Shown piece after piece: positions 31,754 to 40,246 of a stretch of DNA of 64,000 bases. The stretch is taken from assembly GCA_028821125.1 (NCBI GenBank), contig JAPPHD010000165.1, forward strand, positions 1-64,000, written 5' to 3'. Origin of the DNA: Gammaproteobacteria bacterium. GTDB taxonomy: Bacteria; Pseudomonadota; Gammaproteobacteria; Pseudomonadales; Azotimanducaceae. Numbering within the stretch: position 1 is the first letter of the stretch; each line of letters starts with the position of its first letter. The notes under the pieces are model-generated. The model did no database searches, was not told where the DNA came from, and saw only the letters and a program-made list of their open reading frames with translations. The translations under genes and the position numbers were made by a program.

Positions 31754-33484
31754 TCAGACCTGCTCTGGTTCTGAACTTCGGTTTTCGGACCCCGGCGAAT
31801 CGCCGCGGATGGCCGCAATGTCGCCGATGCGAACCGGTTTGATCGGTACGCGGGGCGCGAACAGGGAAAACTCGCCCACCGGCGTTCCGGTGTGACGTTC
31901 GAGCACGGCCGCTGCGACCGGCGCGCAATAGCGGCCCTGACAGTGTCCCATGCCCAGACGGGTACGTCTTTTCAGCATGCCGATCGTGGCATCGCCGCTT
32001 TTCAGGGCCGCATCGAGGTCGCGCAACCGAACCGATTCGCATCGGCAGATCAGCGTGTCCGGCGTTGCCAGTTCCGCCTGATAGTGCGGCGCCTCGAAAA
32101 CGCGCCACAGCGCCGCCTGGAACATCCTGTGGCGGCGTAGTGTTCGCACCGCTCTTTTGCGTTTGCGGTCGATCCCGGCCGGGAGGTCGAAGCCCAGTGA
32201 CCCCACGGCCGCGCACGCGGCGATGGTGCCTTCCTGGAGCGCCGCGGGAGCTCCGCCGAGCCCACAGCAATCGCCGATGGCGTAGATGCCAGGGACGGTG
32301 GTCTCGCAACGCGCGTCGCGTTGCGCAACCAGGTGGCCGCGCCGCTCGTCATGCTCGTGCGGGCACCCCAGGCACCTGAGAATCTCGTTGTTGGGTTGAA
32401 AGCCGTAACCGACGCAAATCGCATCGGTCTCCACCGTGCGGTCTGCCGGCCCGTCTTCCTGTCCGACCCTCGCGAGCGTCGCCGACAGCCCTCCCTCCAC
32501 GGCTTTCACCGCTTTCAACACCCGCCGATAAAACACCGGTACGCCGGCAGCGCGGAGGCGGGCCAGGTAACGCAACCCGTCCAGGGCCAGCCTCGGCGCC
32601 CACCGAAAGAGCCGTAGGGCATCCGCCAGCAACGCCGCTCCCGGCGGACGGGCGGACTCCGCCACCCCAACCACGTTTGCGCCGGCCCGATCAAGTTCCA
32701 GCGCCACCTGCAGGTTCAACGGCCCGTTGCCGGCCACCAGTATCCGCTGTCCTGCTACTACCCCGTAGCTTCGCAACAACGTCTGGGCGGCGCCGGTGGT
32801 CATTACGCCGGGCAGGGTCCAGCCGGGAACGGGCAGGCCCCGCTCGTAGGCGCCGGTTGCGACGATGGCGCGCCTCGGGCGCACGATGCAACTGCTGCCG
32901 CCGTGGAGAACGCCGAACTCGTTCGGCGCAAAGGCACCCCAGATTTCGGCGCGGCTGAGAATCCTTGCCCCCGATCGCCTGGCGCGTTCGATCAGTTCCC
33001 GGCCGTTCCTGAATTGCCGGTCCCGGGCCAACGATGGAGGAACAAGCTCCGCCGACCCGGGCTGCTTGAAAAATTGACCGCCAGGCATCGGGCGCTCGTC
33101 GATGACAACGACATCGGCTCCCGACTCGGCCGCGACCGCCGCCGCCGTCAATCCGGCCGGGCCGCCGCCGATCACCAGAAGGTCCGGCGCCTCCGGCAGG
33201 TTCTCCGTGCCGCGCTCTTCCGGACGATCGCCGGGGACCGCGCGTTCGGGCATGCGCGAGACCCGCATCGAGTCCCGAACCGGTGTCATACAGGCTCGTA
33301 CCCCGGATCGTCCATCGATCTGCATCCGGCACTCCTGGCAGACCCCCATGCCACAGAACAGCCCGCGGGCATCGCCGGCACCGGCATCGCGAAACACCCG
33401 CTCTCCGGCAGCGGTCAGGGCCGCGGCCACGGACATGCCGGGACGGCACTCGATCAGGCGGTTTTCGTACTGAATGCCGATCAT
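31754..33484 (-). CDS. Fused [2Fe-2S]-FAD oxidoreductase (HcnA-HcnB-like)
   Basis: One 576-residue polypeptide joins three parts. A ferredoxin-like N-terminus (C44, C49, C52, C65 in LFCGMGVCQEC and ACMTP) resembles HcnA. An FAD/NAD(P)-binding oxidoreductase (VIGGGPAGLTAAA near 103-115) resembles HcnB and opine/octopine oxidase subunit A. A C-terminal BFD-type [2Fe-2S] domain has C480, C482, C515 and C520 (CRC...CQGRYC). In hydrogen cyanide synthase and opine oxidases this unit works with a second FAD amine oxidase (HcnC, OoxB, SoxB); none is encoded in this window. The start overlaps the SnoaL-like stop (ATGA). Reaction probably amine or hydroxy-acid oxidation. Confidence 0.82.
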   Translation of the reverse strand: MIGIQYENRLIECRPGMSVAAALTAAGERVFRDAGAGDARGLFCGMGVCQECRMQIDGRSGVRACMTPVRDSMRVSRMPERAVPGDRPEERGTENLPEAPDLLVIGGGPAGLTAAAVAAESGADVVVIDERPMPGGQFFKQPGSAELVPPSLARDRQFRNGRELIERARRSGARILSRAEIWGAFAPNEFGVLHGGSSCIVRPRRAIVATGAYERGLPVPGWTLPGVMTTGAAQTLLRSYGVVAGQRILVAGNGPLNLQVALELDRAGANVVGVAESARPPGAALLADALRLFRWAPRLALDGLRYLARLRAAGVPVFYRRVLKAVKAVEGGLSATLARVGQEDGPADRTVETDAICVGYGFQPNNEILRCLGCPHEHDERRGHLVAQRDARCETTVPGIYAIGDCCGLGGAPAALQEGTIAACAAVGSLGFDLPAGIDRKRKRAVRTLRRHRMFQAALWRVFEAPHYQAELATPDTLICRCESVRLRDLDAALKSGDATIGMLKRRTRLGMGHCQGRYCAPVAAAVLERHTGTPVGEFSLFAPRVPIKPVRIGDIAAIRGDSPGSENRSSEPEQV

Positions 33485-33981
33485 CGGCCCGCGGCCCCGG
33501 CAGGAGGCCGCCAGCCCTCCGGCGCCGGTATCCGCTCGAAGCGATCGATGTTCACCTCGAAACCGCTGTCGCTGCCGGTCATGACCATGCGCCGCTCGGC
33601 GATGCGCCAGCCCGCTGCCTGGCGCACGAACCGATCGTGATACCGGCCCATGACGGTGGCCGTGCTGCCGTCCGGGCGTTCGTGCCAGGCGTGCACGTAG
33701 CTTCGCGCATTCGCCTTGTCATCATTGGTGAACTCGACCTGCACGTTGCTCAGGTGGTGGGAGGTACGCGCCCAGCGCCACATCCGTGCAAGAGACTGCT
33801 CCAGGGCGGCGGCGCCGCGGCTTTGCAGCCACTCCTCGGGGCCGTACTGCACCAGGCAGTCCTCGGTAAACAACGCACACAATCGCGGGAGATCCATGCG
33901 GTCCAGCGCGTTGCAGTATTCGTTGAGTATCCAGGTGATTTCTTCGCGGTCGCACAGACGCCGTACCCGGACATCGTTCAT
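33481..33981 (-). CDS. SnoaL-like / NTF2-fold protein
   Basis: A 166-residue protein of the NTF2-like superfamily. RRLCDREEITWILNEYCNALDRMDLPRL matches the N-terminal helix pair, and RYHDRFVRQAAGWRIAERRM the closing strands of SnoaL-like polyketide cyclase/hydroxylating proteins. Similar proteins act as ring-hydroxylating dioxygenase small subunits, lyases or ketosteroid isomerase relatives; the family does not fix the reaction. Ribosome site CGGGAGG eight bases before the ATG. First gene of the unit leading to the flavoprotein and MFS transporter. Confidence 0.82.
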   Translation of the reverse strand: MNDVRVRRLCDREEITWILNEYCNALDRMDLPRLCALFTEDCLVQYGPEEWLQSRGAAALEQSLARMWRWARTSHHLSNVQVEFTNDDKANARSYVHAWHERPDGSTATVMGRYHDRFVRQAAGWRIAERRMVMTGSDSGFEVNIDRFERIPAPEGWRPPAGAAGR

Positions 33982-34104
33982 GATGCCGCCTCCCGACTCA
34001 CAGTGATCCGGTCATTCGATATCCGATTCTCAGTGCCGCTCCCACCGCGTTCCTCTGGCTGAAGTCGCTTCGTGCAGGTCTGGCGGAAAACCGCACGTTG
34101 CCGG

Positions 34105-34887
34105 TCAGCGCACATAGGTTGCCCCATTGACATCCAGCGTCGCGCCGGAGAGATGGCGCACCTTTCCCTCGGCCAGAAAGGCAATCAGTTCGCCCACTTC
34201 AGCCGGAGGCACCCACTCGCGCATCGCCAGGGTCTGCGTCACTGCGTCTTCCCCACCCTGCATATCGGCGAAGTCGATGGACATGCGGGTGCGGACGATG
34301 CCCGGGGCGATGATATAGGTGTAGATACCCTCCTTCGCATAACCCCGGGCAATGGATTGCGCGACGGCCTTGATCGCTCCCTTGGAAGCGGCATAGGCGA
34401 TCATTTTCGGATCGGTGACGCCCCGCTGCGCCACCCAGCTCGACATCAGCACGATGATGCCGCCCCCCCTCGTCCTGAAATGCCTGACCGCGGCCCGCAT
34501 CAACCGGGCCTGCGCCTGTACGTTCACCTGGAGGTGCGTCGCCCATGAACGCTCCCAGTTCCGTTCGCTGTCGTCGATGCCGCCGGCAGGATCCATGAAC
34601 GCGGCATTGAGAACGAGCACGTCAACGTGCCCGCGCCAGGCCACGGCATCCTGCCAGACGCGTTCCACGGCCGCGTTGTCGGTAAAGTCCCCGGACACGA
34701 GGTGCCTGTGCTCCACCGCCATGCCGGCTACGGCGGCCTCCGCGCCTTCCCGGTCGCCCGGCTGCCCGCGGTAATGGGCGATCAGGCGGGCGCCCGCGCC
34801 GCCCAGAATCCCCGCGGTAGCCGCGCCTATTCCCTGGGATGCGCCGGTCAGCAGAACGACCTTGTCGCTCAGGGGCCCTTCGCTCAT
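34105..34887 (-). CDS. SDR-family oxidoreductase
   Basis: Classical short-chain dehydrogenase of 260 residues. TGASQGIG at about 14-21, LNAAF where NNAG is usual near 93, the catalytic Ser in LMSSW, and YAASK. The C-terminal SGATLDVNGATYVR is the FabG-like end. Start ATG at 34887 is chosen from the domain boundary; a longer frame runs back across the divergent promoter at 35000-35042. It is transcribed away from the deacetylase/IclR operon, and the shared gap carries the candidate operator, so both may be co-regulated. Confidence 0.87.
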   Translation of the reverse strand: MSEGPLSDKVVLLTGASQGIGAATAGILGGAGARLIAHYRGQPGDREGAEAAVAGMAVEHRHLVSGDFTDNAAVERVWQDAVAWRGHVDVLVLNAAFMDPAGGIDDSERNWERSWATHLQVNVQAQARLMRAAVRHFRTRGGGIIVLMSSWVAQRGVTDPKMIAYAASKGAIKAVAQSIARGYAKEGIYTYIIAPGIVRTRMSIDFADMQGGEDAVTQTLAMREWVPPAEVGELIAFLAEGKVRHLSGATLDVNGATYVR

Positions 34888-34999
34888 GAAACTCCACGAG
34901 CCGACATGGGCGCCGTTCCAACCTGACCTGTTCGCGCATGAACGTAGCGAGGCATGCCGGCCCGGCAACTTGCGGCTGCTCGACGGCCCACGGATCGGT

Positions 35000-35029
35000 T
35001 TGTCATCCTGGCCCCCCACCACGGATAAT
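35000..35029 (+). promoter_or_regulatory. Sigma-70 promoter of the deacetylase-IclR operon
   Basis: Plus strand: TTGTCA (35000-35005, five of six), 18-bp spacer, GATAAT (35024-35029, five of six). Transcription would begin near 35036, only about 21 nt before the ATG at 35057. Confidence 0.6.
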
Positions 35030-35042
35030 GACCGTTCATTAT
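35025..35042. promoter_or_regulatory. 18-bp palindromic operator over the -10 box
   Basis: ATAATGA-CCGT-TCATTAT has two perfect 7-bp arms. It covers five bases of the -10 box and the start of transcription, a classic repression position. The regulator encoded two genes downstream (IclR family) is the obvious candidate to bind it, giving autoregulation; this is inference. Confidence 0.6.
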
Positions 35043-35056
35043 TGCACTGTCTGAGG

Positions 35057-35941
35057 ATGGCGGTCACTGCACCCCCGATACCCGACGGCGACTGGCGCCC
35101 GCTCGTCAATCGCGTGCGCGCCGGCCGCGCACTGAAGCCCCATGCCTGGCCCGGGACAGCTCGATGCGCTGTCGCATTCTCCTTTGACTGCGACCACGAA
35201 GCCTACGAGCTCGGAGCCGGCGGGTCGGCCGTTGGACGCCTGGCCTGGGGCGAATTCGGCCGTCGCGTCGGCGTGCCGCGAATTCTTGAGGTTCTTGCCC
35301 GACATGAGGTTCCGGCGACGTTCTTCATGCCCGCCGTCTGTGCCCGCATCGACCCCGACGAGACGAGGCGCATTTCCGGCGCCGGACACGAAGTCGGCAT
35401 CCACGGCTGGATGCACGAGAACAACTCGCTTCTGGAGGCGGCGGCGGAACGGGAACTGGCGTTGCGCTCACAAGAGCTGTTGACGGAACAGTTGGGAACG
35501 GCCCCGGTGGGGTTCCGCTCGGCGAACTGGGACCTGAGCCCGAATACCATCGAGATCGTCGCGGAAATGGGGCTGGAGTACGACAGTTCCCTGATGGCCG
35601 ACGAGGATTGCTACGAACTGCTGCTCGACGGAAAGCCGACCGGTGTGGTCGAAGTACCCGTCGAATGGCTGCGCGACGATGCCGTCTACCTGATGTTCAA
35701 CCGCCAGCCCGCAACGCGGCCCTGGGCCACGCCGGAGGATGTCTTCAACATCTTTCGGCGGGAACTCGATGCCGCCTGGCAACAGCGCGGACTCTTCCAG
35801 CTCGTCATGCACCCGTTCGTCATCGGTTACCGCTCGCGAATCTGGATTCTTGAAACCCTGATCGAGCACGCCAGGTCGATGGGCGATGTCTGGTTCGGGA
35901 CGCATGCCGAAGTGGCCCGGTGGGTCAGAGCGCCGCAATAG
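35057..35941 (+). CDS. Polysaccharide deacetylase-like (NodB/PuuE type) amidohydrolase
   Basis: NodB-homology domain protein of 294 residues without signal peptide. The metal site is visible as FDCDHEA (D44/D46 region) and HEVGIHGWMHEN (H116, H120); FRSANWDLSPN supplies the Arg/Trp region and VMHPF the late His. The HGWMHE form is characteristic of the cytosolic PuuE-like group (ureidoglycolate/allantoin and N-acyl amide hydrolases) rather than chitin deacetylases. ATG at 35057 follows directly after GAGG; an in-frame TTG at 35042 is an alternative. First gene of a two-gene operon with the IclR regulator (7-bp gap). Confidence 0.82.
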   Translation: MAVTAPPIPDGDWRPLVNRVRAGRALKPHAWPGTARCAVAFSFDCDHEAYELGAGGSAVGRLAWGEFGRRVGVPRILEVLARHEVPATFFMPAVCARIDPDETRRISGAGHEVGIHGWMHENNSLLEAAAERELALRSQELLTEQLGTAPVGFRSANWDLSPNTIEIVAEMGLEYDSSLMADEDCYELLLDGKPTGVVEVPVEWLRDDAVYLMFNRQPATRPWATPEDVFNIFRRELDAAWQQRGLFQLVMHPFVIGYRSRIWILETLIEHARSMGDVWFGTHAEVARWVRAPQ

Positions 35942-35948
35942 AGCCGCA

Positions 35949-36719
35949 ATGAAGAAGCAAATCAACAAGCGCGACACCGTCAACTCACTGGTGCGGGGCC
36001 TGGAAATCATGCGCGCCTTCACCCGAACGCGCCCGAGCATGACGCTGAGCGAGATCTCCCGCGCCACGGACCTCCCCCGGGCCGCGGTACGCCGGTTCAT
36101 GCTTACCCTGGTGGGCGAAGGATACGCGGAGACGGACGGCAAGTACTTCAACCTGAAGCCGAAAGTGCTGGAACTCGGCTATGCCGCCCTCTCCTCGCTG
36201 ACTTTCGTGGAAGTCGCCCAGCCCATCATGGCGCGGCTCGCCTTCAAGCTCGAGGAATCGGTCTTCGCCGCCATGCTGGACGACGAAGACGTGGTCTATG
36301 TGGCAAGCGCCGCTCCGCCCGAACGCCGCGTGCGCATTTCCGTCGCAGTCGGCAGCCGTGCGCCGGCTCACACCGTATCCACGGGCCGCATACTGCTTGC
36401 CGCATTGCCCGAGGAGGAACGGGAGGAATACCTGGCCAATGCGAAGCTGACCCGCTACACCCCCAATACCGTCACTTCCCGGGTCAAGCTTCGCAAACTG
36501 ATCGAACAGGCCGGGAAGCAGGGCTGGAGCATCGTCGACCAGGAACTGGAAATCGGCCTGCGCTCGATCTCCGCGCCCATCCGGCAACGAAACGGCGATG
36601 TGGCCGCGGCGCTGAATGTCGCCTGCCCGAGTTCCCGGGTCACCCAGGAAGACATGCACACCCGGGTGCTCGCGGAGCTGGAGGCGGCCTCCCAGAGCAT
36701 TACGGCCGCCCTGTACTGA
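35949..36719 (+). CDS. IclR-family transcriptional regulator
   Basis: Regulator of 256 residues: a winged helix-turn-helix in about 1-80 (LVRGLEIMRAF, SEISRATDLPRAAVRRFMLTL) and an IclR effector domain in about 85-250 (SVAVGSRAPAHTVSTGRILLAA). Sequence around the effector domain is of the PcaR/PcaU/PobR type that responds to aromatic or organic acids. ATG start. It is encoded downstream of the deacetylase and may control this operon and the divergent SDR through the palindrome at 35025-35042. Effector not identifiable. Confidence 0.9.
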   Translation: MKKQINKRDTVNSLVRGLEIMRAFTRTRPSMTLSEISRATDLPRAAVRRFMLTLVGEGYAETDGKYFNLKPKVLELGYAALSSLTFVEVAQPIMARLAFKLEESVFAAMLDDEDVVYVASAAPPERRVRISVAVGSRAPAHTVSTGRILLAALPEEEREEYLANAKLTRYTPNTVTSRVKLRKLIEQAGKQGWSIVDQELEIGLRSISAPIRQRNGDVAAALNVACPSSRVTQEDMHTRVLAELEAASQSITAALY

Positions 36720-36836
36720 TCCGGCATCAGCGTCCGGAGGGTCTGAGCGGGTTTGCCTGCCCGTACGCCTGTTGCCTTGCCCCGCGCCTGTCTGTCGGTA
36801 CTACTCCGCAGCGCCCGGTTTACCCGGCAGCCTCTC

Positions 36837-38342
36837 TCAATCCTGCTCGCGCGGCCCCAGAAAACCGAAAACGCCCGGACTGGACGTGAGCGCTTCGACG
36901 TCTTCGATCTCGATCGGGATGTCGCGACTCAGCCACTCGTGCCCGTCGTCCGTGACCAGAACATCGTCTTCAAATGCGACCCGCGGGCCTTCCGGCGGCA
37001 TTACCCCCTGCTCGATGGCCAGCGCCATGCCCGGCTTGAAGGGCACCAGGTAATCGCCTTCGTCATGCACATCCATGCCGATAAAGTGCCCGATGCCATA
37101 GTAGTAGTATTCGTCGTAACCGCCGGCATCGCGCAGAATCTCCATGGCCTTGTCGTGCAGTTGCCACCAGGTCGCGCCGGGCCGGACCATGCCGATCACG
37201 GTTTTCTGTACGTCAAGGGCGATCTCGTAGAGTTCCCGCTGGCGCTCCGTCAGGCGCCCGTCGATGGGCGCGGTTCGCTGGATGTCCGCGGAATAGTGAT
37301 TGAATGCCGCCCCGGTGTCGGTCCAGACCAGGTCGCCGGCCTGGAATACCGCACCGCCGGAACGGCCCACGAACTCGATCCAGCCCTCGGGAATCGCCTC
37401 GCCGTCGTGCGGTGTCTGTACCCCCGAACGGCGCACGGAGGTGGGAAAGCCCAGGGTCGCACCCCGATAGCGGTAAACGAAGTCGATGACCTGCATCACC
37501 TGTTTCTCGGTCATCCCCGGGCGCGTGGCGCGAAACCCGTGCCGCAGCCCTTCGTTGACGATGGCGACTGCCCGCCGCAGGTTCGCGATGGACCAGGAAT
37601 CCTGCAACTGGCGCACCTGGTCGAGAATATCCGCCGAGTCCCGCAGGCGGATCTCGGGCGAAAAGCGCCGGATGCGTTCGAACTCTTCCAGCCGGGACGG
37701 TTCCGGCATACCGAGCCGGAAAAAGCGGGGGTAGTTCAGGTACAGCACCTTGTCGGTCCTGCCCCACGCCCGCGACAGCGCCGCTGCCAGGGGCCAGCGG
37801 CGCACCTGGGTGATGCGCCAGTCGCGAAAGTCCGTCATCGCCACCGACAGGTCGTGCTCCAGCACCGCAAACGGCCGCACATCCTCGATACCGGTGCGCC
37901 GGGCGATCGCTTCCGGGTCCATGGGGGTATACAGCACGGCCCAGGGGCGGGCGGGTTCGTCGAGCCGGCCTTCCGCCGCCGGCGCCGCCGGCAGCAGCAG
38001 CAGCGCCGAGTCGAGGCTGTGGATGCCGTCGAGCCCGGTCAGGTAGGTAAAGTCGTGGTTGTCCGAATCGGGTACCTGGAATTCAAGACGCCGTTCCTGG
38101 GCGCGCTCCACGGAGAAGACGAGCATGGCGCCTTCGGGCATGGCCTCCATCACCCTGGCCCGGCGCTTCGCGAAAACCTCCTGCAGTTGCTGCGGATTCG
38201 GATTGTCGACATCGAGCTGCGTCGCAAGCGCGGCCTCCGCGGTGAAATCGTACGTGAACGGCTTGAAACCCCGCTCCGCGGATACCGCAAGCAGCGGGAC
38301 TGCAGACAACAGGGCAGCAAGGCATTTGCCGGCTCTGATCAT
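36837..38342 (-). CDS. Secreted M24-family metallopeptidase (Xaa-Pro aminopeptidase-like)
   Basis: Pita-bread metalloprotease of 501 residues with a signal peptide (1-22). Dinuclear metal ligands are D342, D353, H419, E444 and E458. The N-terminal creatinase-like domain (about 55-240) includes the HDFTYLTGLDG motif near 96-106, typical of aminopeptidase P. It cleaves N-terminal residues before proline and, because of the signal, acts in the periplasm. ATG at 38342 is chosen because GGGAGG lies seven bases upstream and the signal begins there. Divergent from the DUF885-like operon over a 230-bp gap. Confidence 0.9.
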   Translation of the reverse strand: MIRAGKCLAALLSAVPLLAVSAERGFKPFTYDFTAEAALATQLDVDNPNPQQLQEVFAKRRARVMEAMPEGAMLVFSVERAQERRLEFQVPDSDNHDFTYLTGLDGIHSLDSALLLLPAAPAAEGRLDEPARPWAVLYTPMDPEAIARRTGIEDVRPFAVLEHDLSVAMTDFRDWRITQVRRWPLAAALSRAWGRTDKVLYLNYPRFFRLGMPEPSRLEEFERIRRFSPEIRLRDSADILDQVRQLQDSWSIANLRRAVAIVNEGLRHGFRATRPGMTEKQVMQVIDFVYRYRGATLGFPTSVRRSGVQTPHDGEAIPEGWIEFVGRSGGAVFQAGDLVWTDTGAAFNHYSADIQRTAPIDGRLTERQRELYEIALDVQKTVIGMVRPGATWWQLHDKAMEILRDAGGYDEYYYYGIGHFIGMDVHDEGDYLVPFKPGMALAIEQGVMPPEGPRVAFEDDVLVTDDGHEWLSRDIPIEIEDVEALTSSPGVFGFLGPREQD

Positions 38343-38458
38343 TGGTTTCCTCCCTTTGCCGATTCCGGTCTTCATTGGCTTTCCCTCATTGTTAGTCTAC
38401 CTCCGCCATGGACCTTCGAGGCGGCGGCCTGCCCCCGTTCCACCCGCCTTCCGTAGTA

Positions 38459-38496
38459 CCGGAGTCGCTCCTGAGCCACCGAACTCGGTGCTCCGG
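38459..38496. other. Nested inverted repeats in a divergent gap
   Basis: CCGGAG (38459-38464) pairs with CTCCGG (38491-38496), and inside it CACCG pairs with CGGTG across AACT (38477-38490). It lies between the divergent M24 and DUF885-like genes. It could be a regulator site or a small hairpin; evidence is limited to symmetry. Confidence 0.3.
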
Positions 38497-38572
38497 AATG
38501 ACGCTGTCCGGGCCTCTGCCCGGTGGCGCGGGCCACTGATTTGGCAAATAATAGCCCGAAAGGGAGGAAACG

Positions 38573-40246
38573 ATGTCATCGAATATCACCTGCAAATCCG
38601 CGTCGAAGGTTTTGGTCTGCCTGCTGGCCACCCTTCCCCTGGCTGCGTCCTGCGCGGAAGACACCGCCACCGATTCCCACAGCTACGAAGCCCTGACCGA
38701 GCTATTCGCGGACTGGCGGGAATTCGAAAGCCCGCCGTTGCTCGACGGCGCCCCGGACTACACGGCGGAACGGTTCGCCGCCGCCTACGAGGAATTCGCC
38801 CGATACCGGGCACGCCTCGACGCCATCGACCCGGTTGGCTGGCCCATCGCGCAACAGGTCGACTGGCACATCGTCAACGCCGAGATGAACGGCTTCGATT
38901 TCAACCACCGGGTGCTCAAGCCCTGGGTACGCGACCCGGCCTTCTACCAGTCGATCTGGACCTACCAGAGCGACGTGCCGGCCCACGAAGGCCCCACGCA
39001 CCACGCGGTGCTCGAACTGTGGACCTACGAGTTCCCGCTGTCGGCCGACGAGGAACAGCGCATGATCGGCGACCTGCGGGTGATTCCCCCGCTGATGCGC
39101 CAGGCACCGGGCAATCTCACCGGCAACGCCCGTGATCTGTGGGTGGCCGGCATCCGCAACATCCGCAATCAGCGCAAGCACCTGGACAGCATCCTCGAAA
39201 TGGCGGGCGACGGGGTCAGCGGGGAATTGACCGAAGCGATTGCCGAGGCCCAGGCCGCCACCGACGAACTCGTCGCCTGGCTGGAGGAGCAGGCTCCCTC
39301 GAAGACCGGCCCGTCGGGCCTCGGCAAGGACCAGTACACCTGGTACCAGCAACAGGTGCACTACCTGCCCATGACCTGGAAGGAGGAAGTTGACCTGCTG
39401 CAACGGGAACTCGACCGGGCCTGGTCGTCGCTCAAGCTGGAGGAACACCGCAACCGCGGCCTGCCGCAACAGGTGGCCGTCGCCAACCCCGAGGAATACG
39501 ACCGCCTCGCCGATGAATCCGCCGCTCGGCTCATGGCCTGGCTCGAAGACGAGGAGGTCATGCACGTGAAGGACAACATGGACCCGGCCCTGCGCGAGCA
39601 CCTGGGCGTTTTCGTTCCCGTGGAGACGCGCAACTTCTTCTGGATCGCCGCGCACCTCGACCCCACGCCGCTCTACACCCACTTCTATCACTGGTGGGAC
39701 CTGGCCCAGATTCGCGACGAGCCCCACGCGAGCCCGATCCGCCGCGGCGCGCTGCTCTACAACATCTTCGACACGCGCAACGAGGGCACCGCCACCGGCG
39801 TCGAGGAGATGTTCATGCACGCCGGCCTCTACGACGTCAATCCGCGCTCCCGTGAACTGGTGTGGATCATGCTCGCCCAGCGCGCGGCGCGCGGCCTGGG
39901 CTCCCTGTACGCGCATGCCAACGAAATGACCATGGCGGAAGCGGGCACGGTCCACGTGGACTGGACGCCGCGCGGCTGGATGGGCACCGAACGCGAACTG
40001 ATGGAGTTCGAGCAGCAACTGTACCTGCGCCAGCCGGGTTACGGCACCAGCTACGTCACCGGCAAGTACCTGCTCGAGCGCCTGCTGGCGCATCGCACGA
40101 AGCAGACTGAAAACGACGAGACGCCCTATACCCTTCGTGATTTCTACGCCGAACTGAACGAAGCGGGTTCCGTTCCCATCGCGCTGGTGCACTGGCAGTT
40201 GACCGGCGACGATTCCGACGTCCGCAAGATTCTGGCCGCCCGTTGA
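38573..40246 (+). CDS. DUF885-like exported protein
   Basis: Exported protein of 557 residues (signal about 1-28, ending near AASCAED; the Cys could be lipidated but LAASC is a weak lipobox). The helical body resembles DUF885, a gluzincin-like family of suspected peptidases. In the region where related proteins have a His-Glu zinc motif this one reads [17 protein letters not shown] (about 403-419), with Asn in place of the first His; a zinc site is therefore doubtful or uses other residues. The late [20 protein letters not shown] segment is well formed. GGAGG ribosome site. First gene of an operon with the CocE-like and phosphotriesterase-like genes. Confidence 0.75.
   Translation: MSSNITCKSASKVLVCLLATLPLAASCAEDTATDSHSYEALTELFADWREFESPPLLDGAPDYTAERFAAAYEEFARYRARLDAIDPVGWPIAQQVDWHIVNAEMNGFDFNHRVLKPWVRDPAFYQSIWTYQSDVPAHEGPTHHAVLELWTYEFPLSADEEQRMIGDLRVIPPLMRQAPGNLTGNARDLWVAGIRNIRNQRKHLDSILEMAGDGVSGELTEAIAEAQAATDELVAWLEEQAPSKTGPSGLGKDQYTWYQQQVHYLPMTWKEEVDLLQRELDRAWSSLKLEEHRNRGLPQQVAVANPEEYDRLADESAARLMAWLEDEEVMHVKDNMDPALREHLGVFVPVETRNFFWIAAHLDPTPLYTHFYHWWDLAQIRDEPHASPIRRGALLYNIFDTRNEGTATGVEEMFMHAGLYDVNPRSRELVWIMLAQRAARGLGSLYAHANEMTMAEAGTVHVDWTPRGWMGTERELMEFEQQLYLRQPGYGTSYVTGKYLLERLLAHRTKQTENDETPYTLRDFYAELNEAGSVPIALVHWQLTGDDSDVRKILAAR

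Noticed and set aside
34862..35056. N-terminal extension of the deacetylase across the divergent promoter
   Set aside because: It would pass through the -35/-10 boxes and the operator and has no family match.
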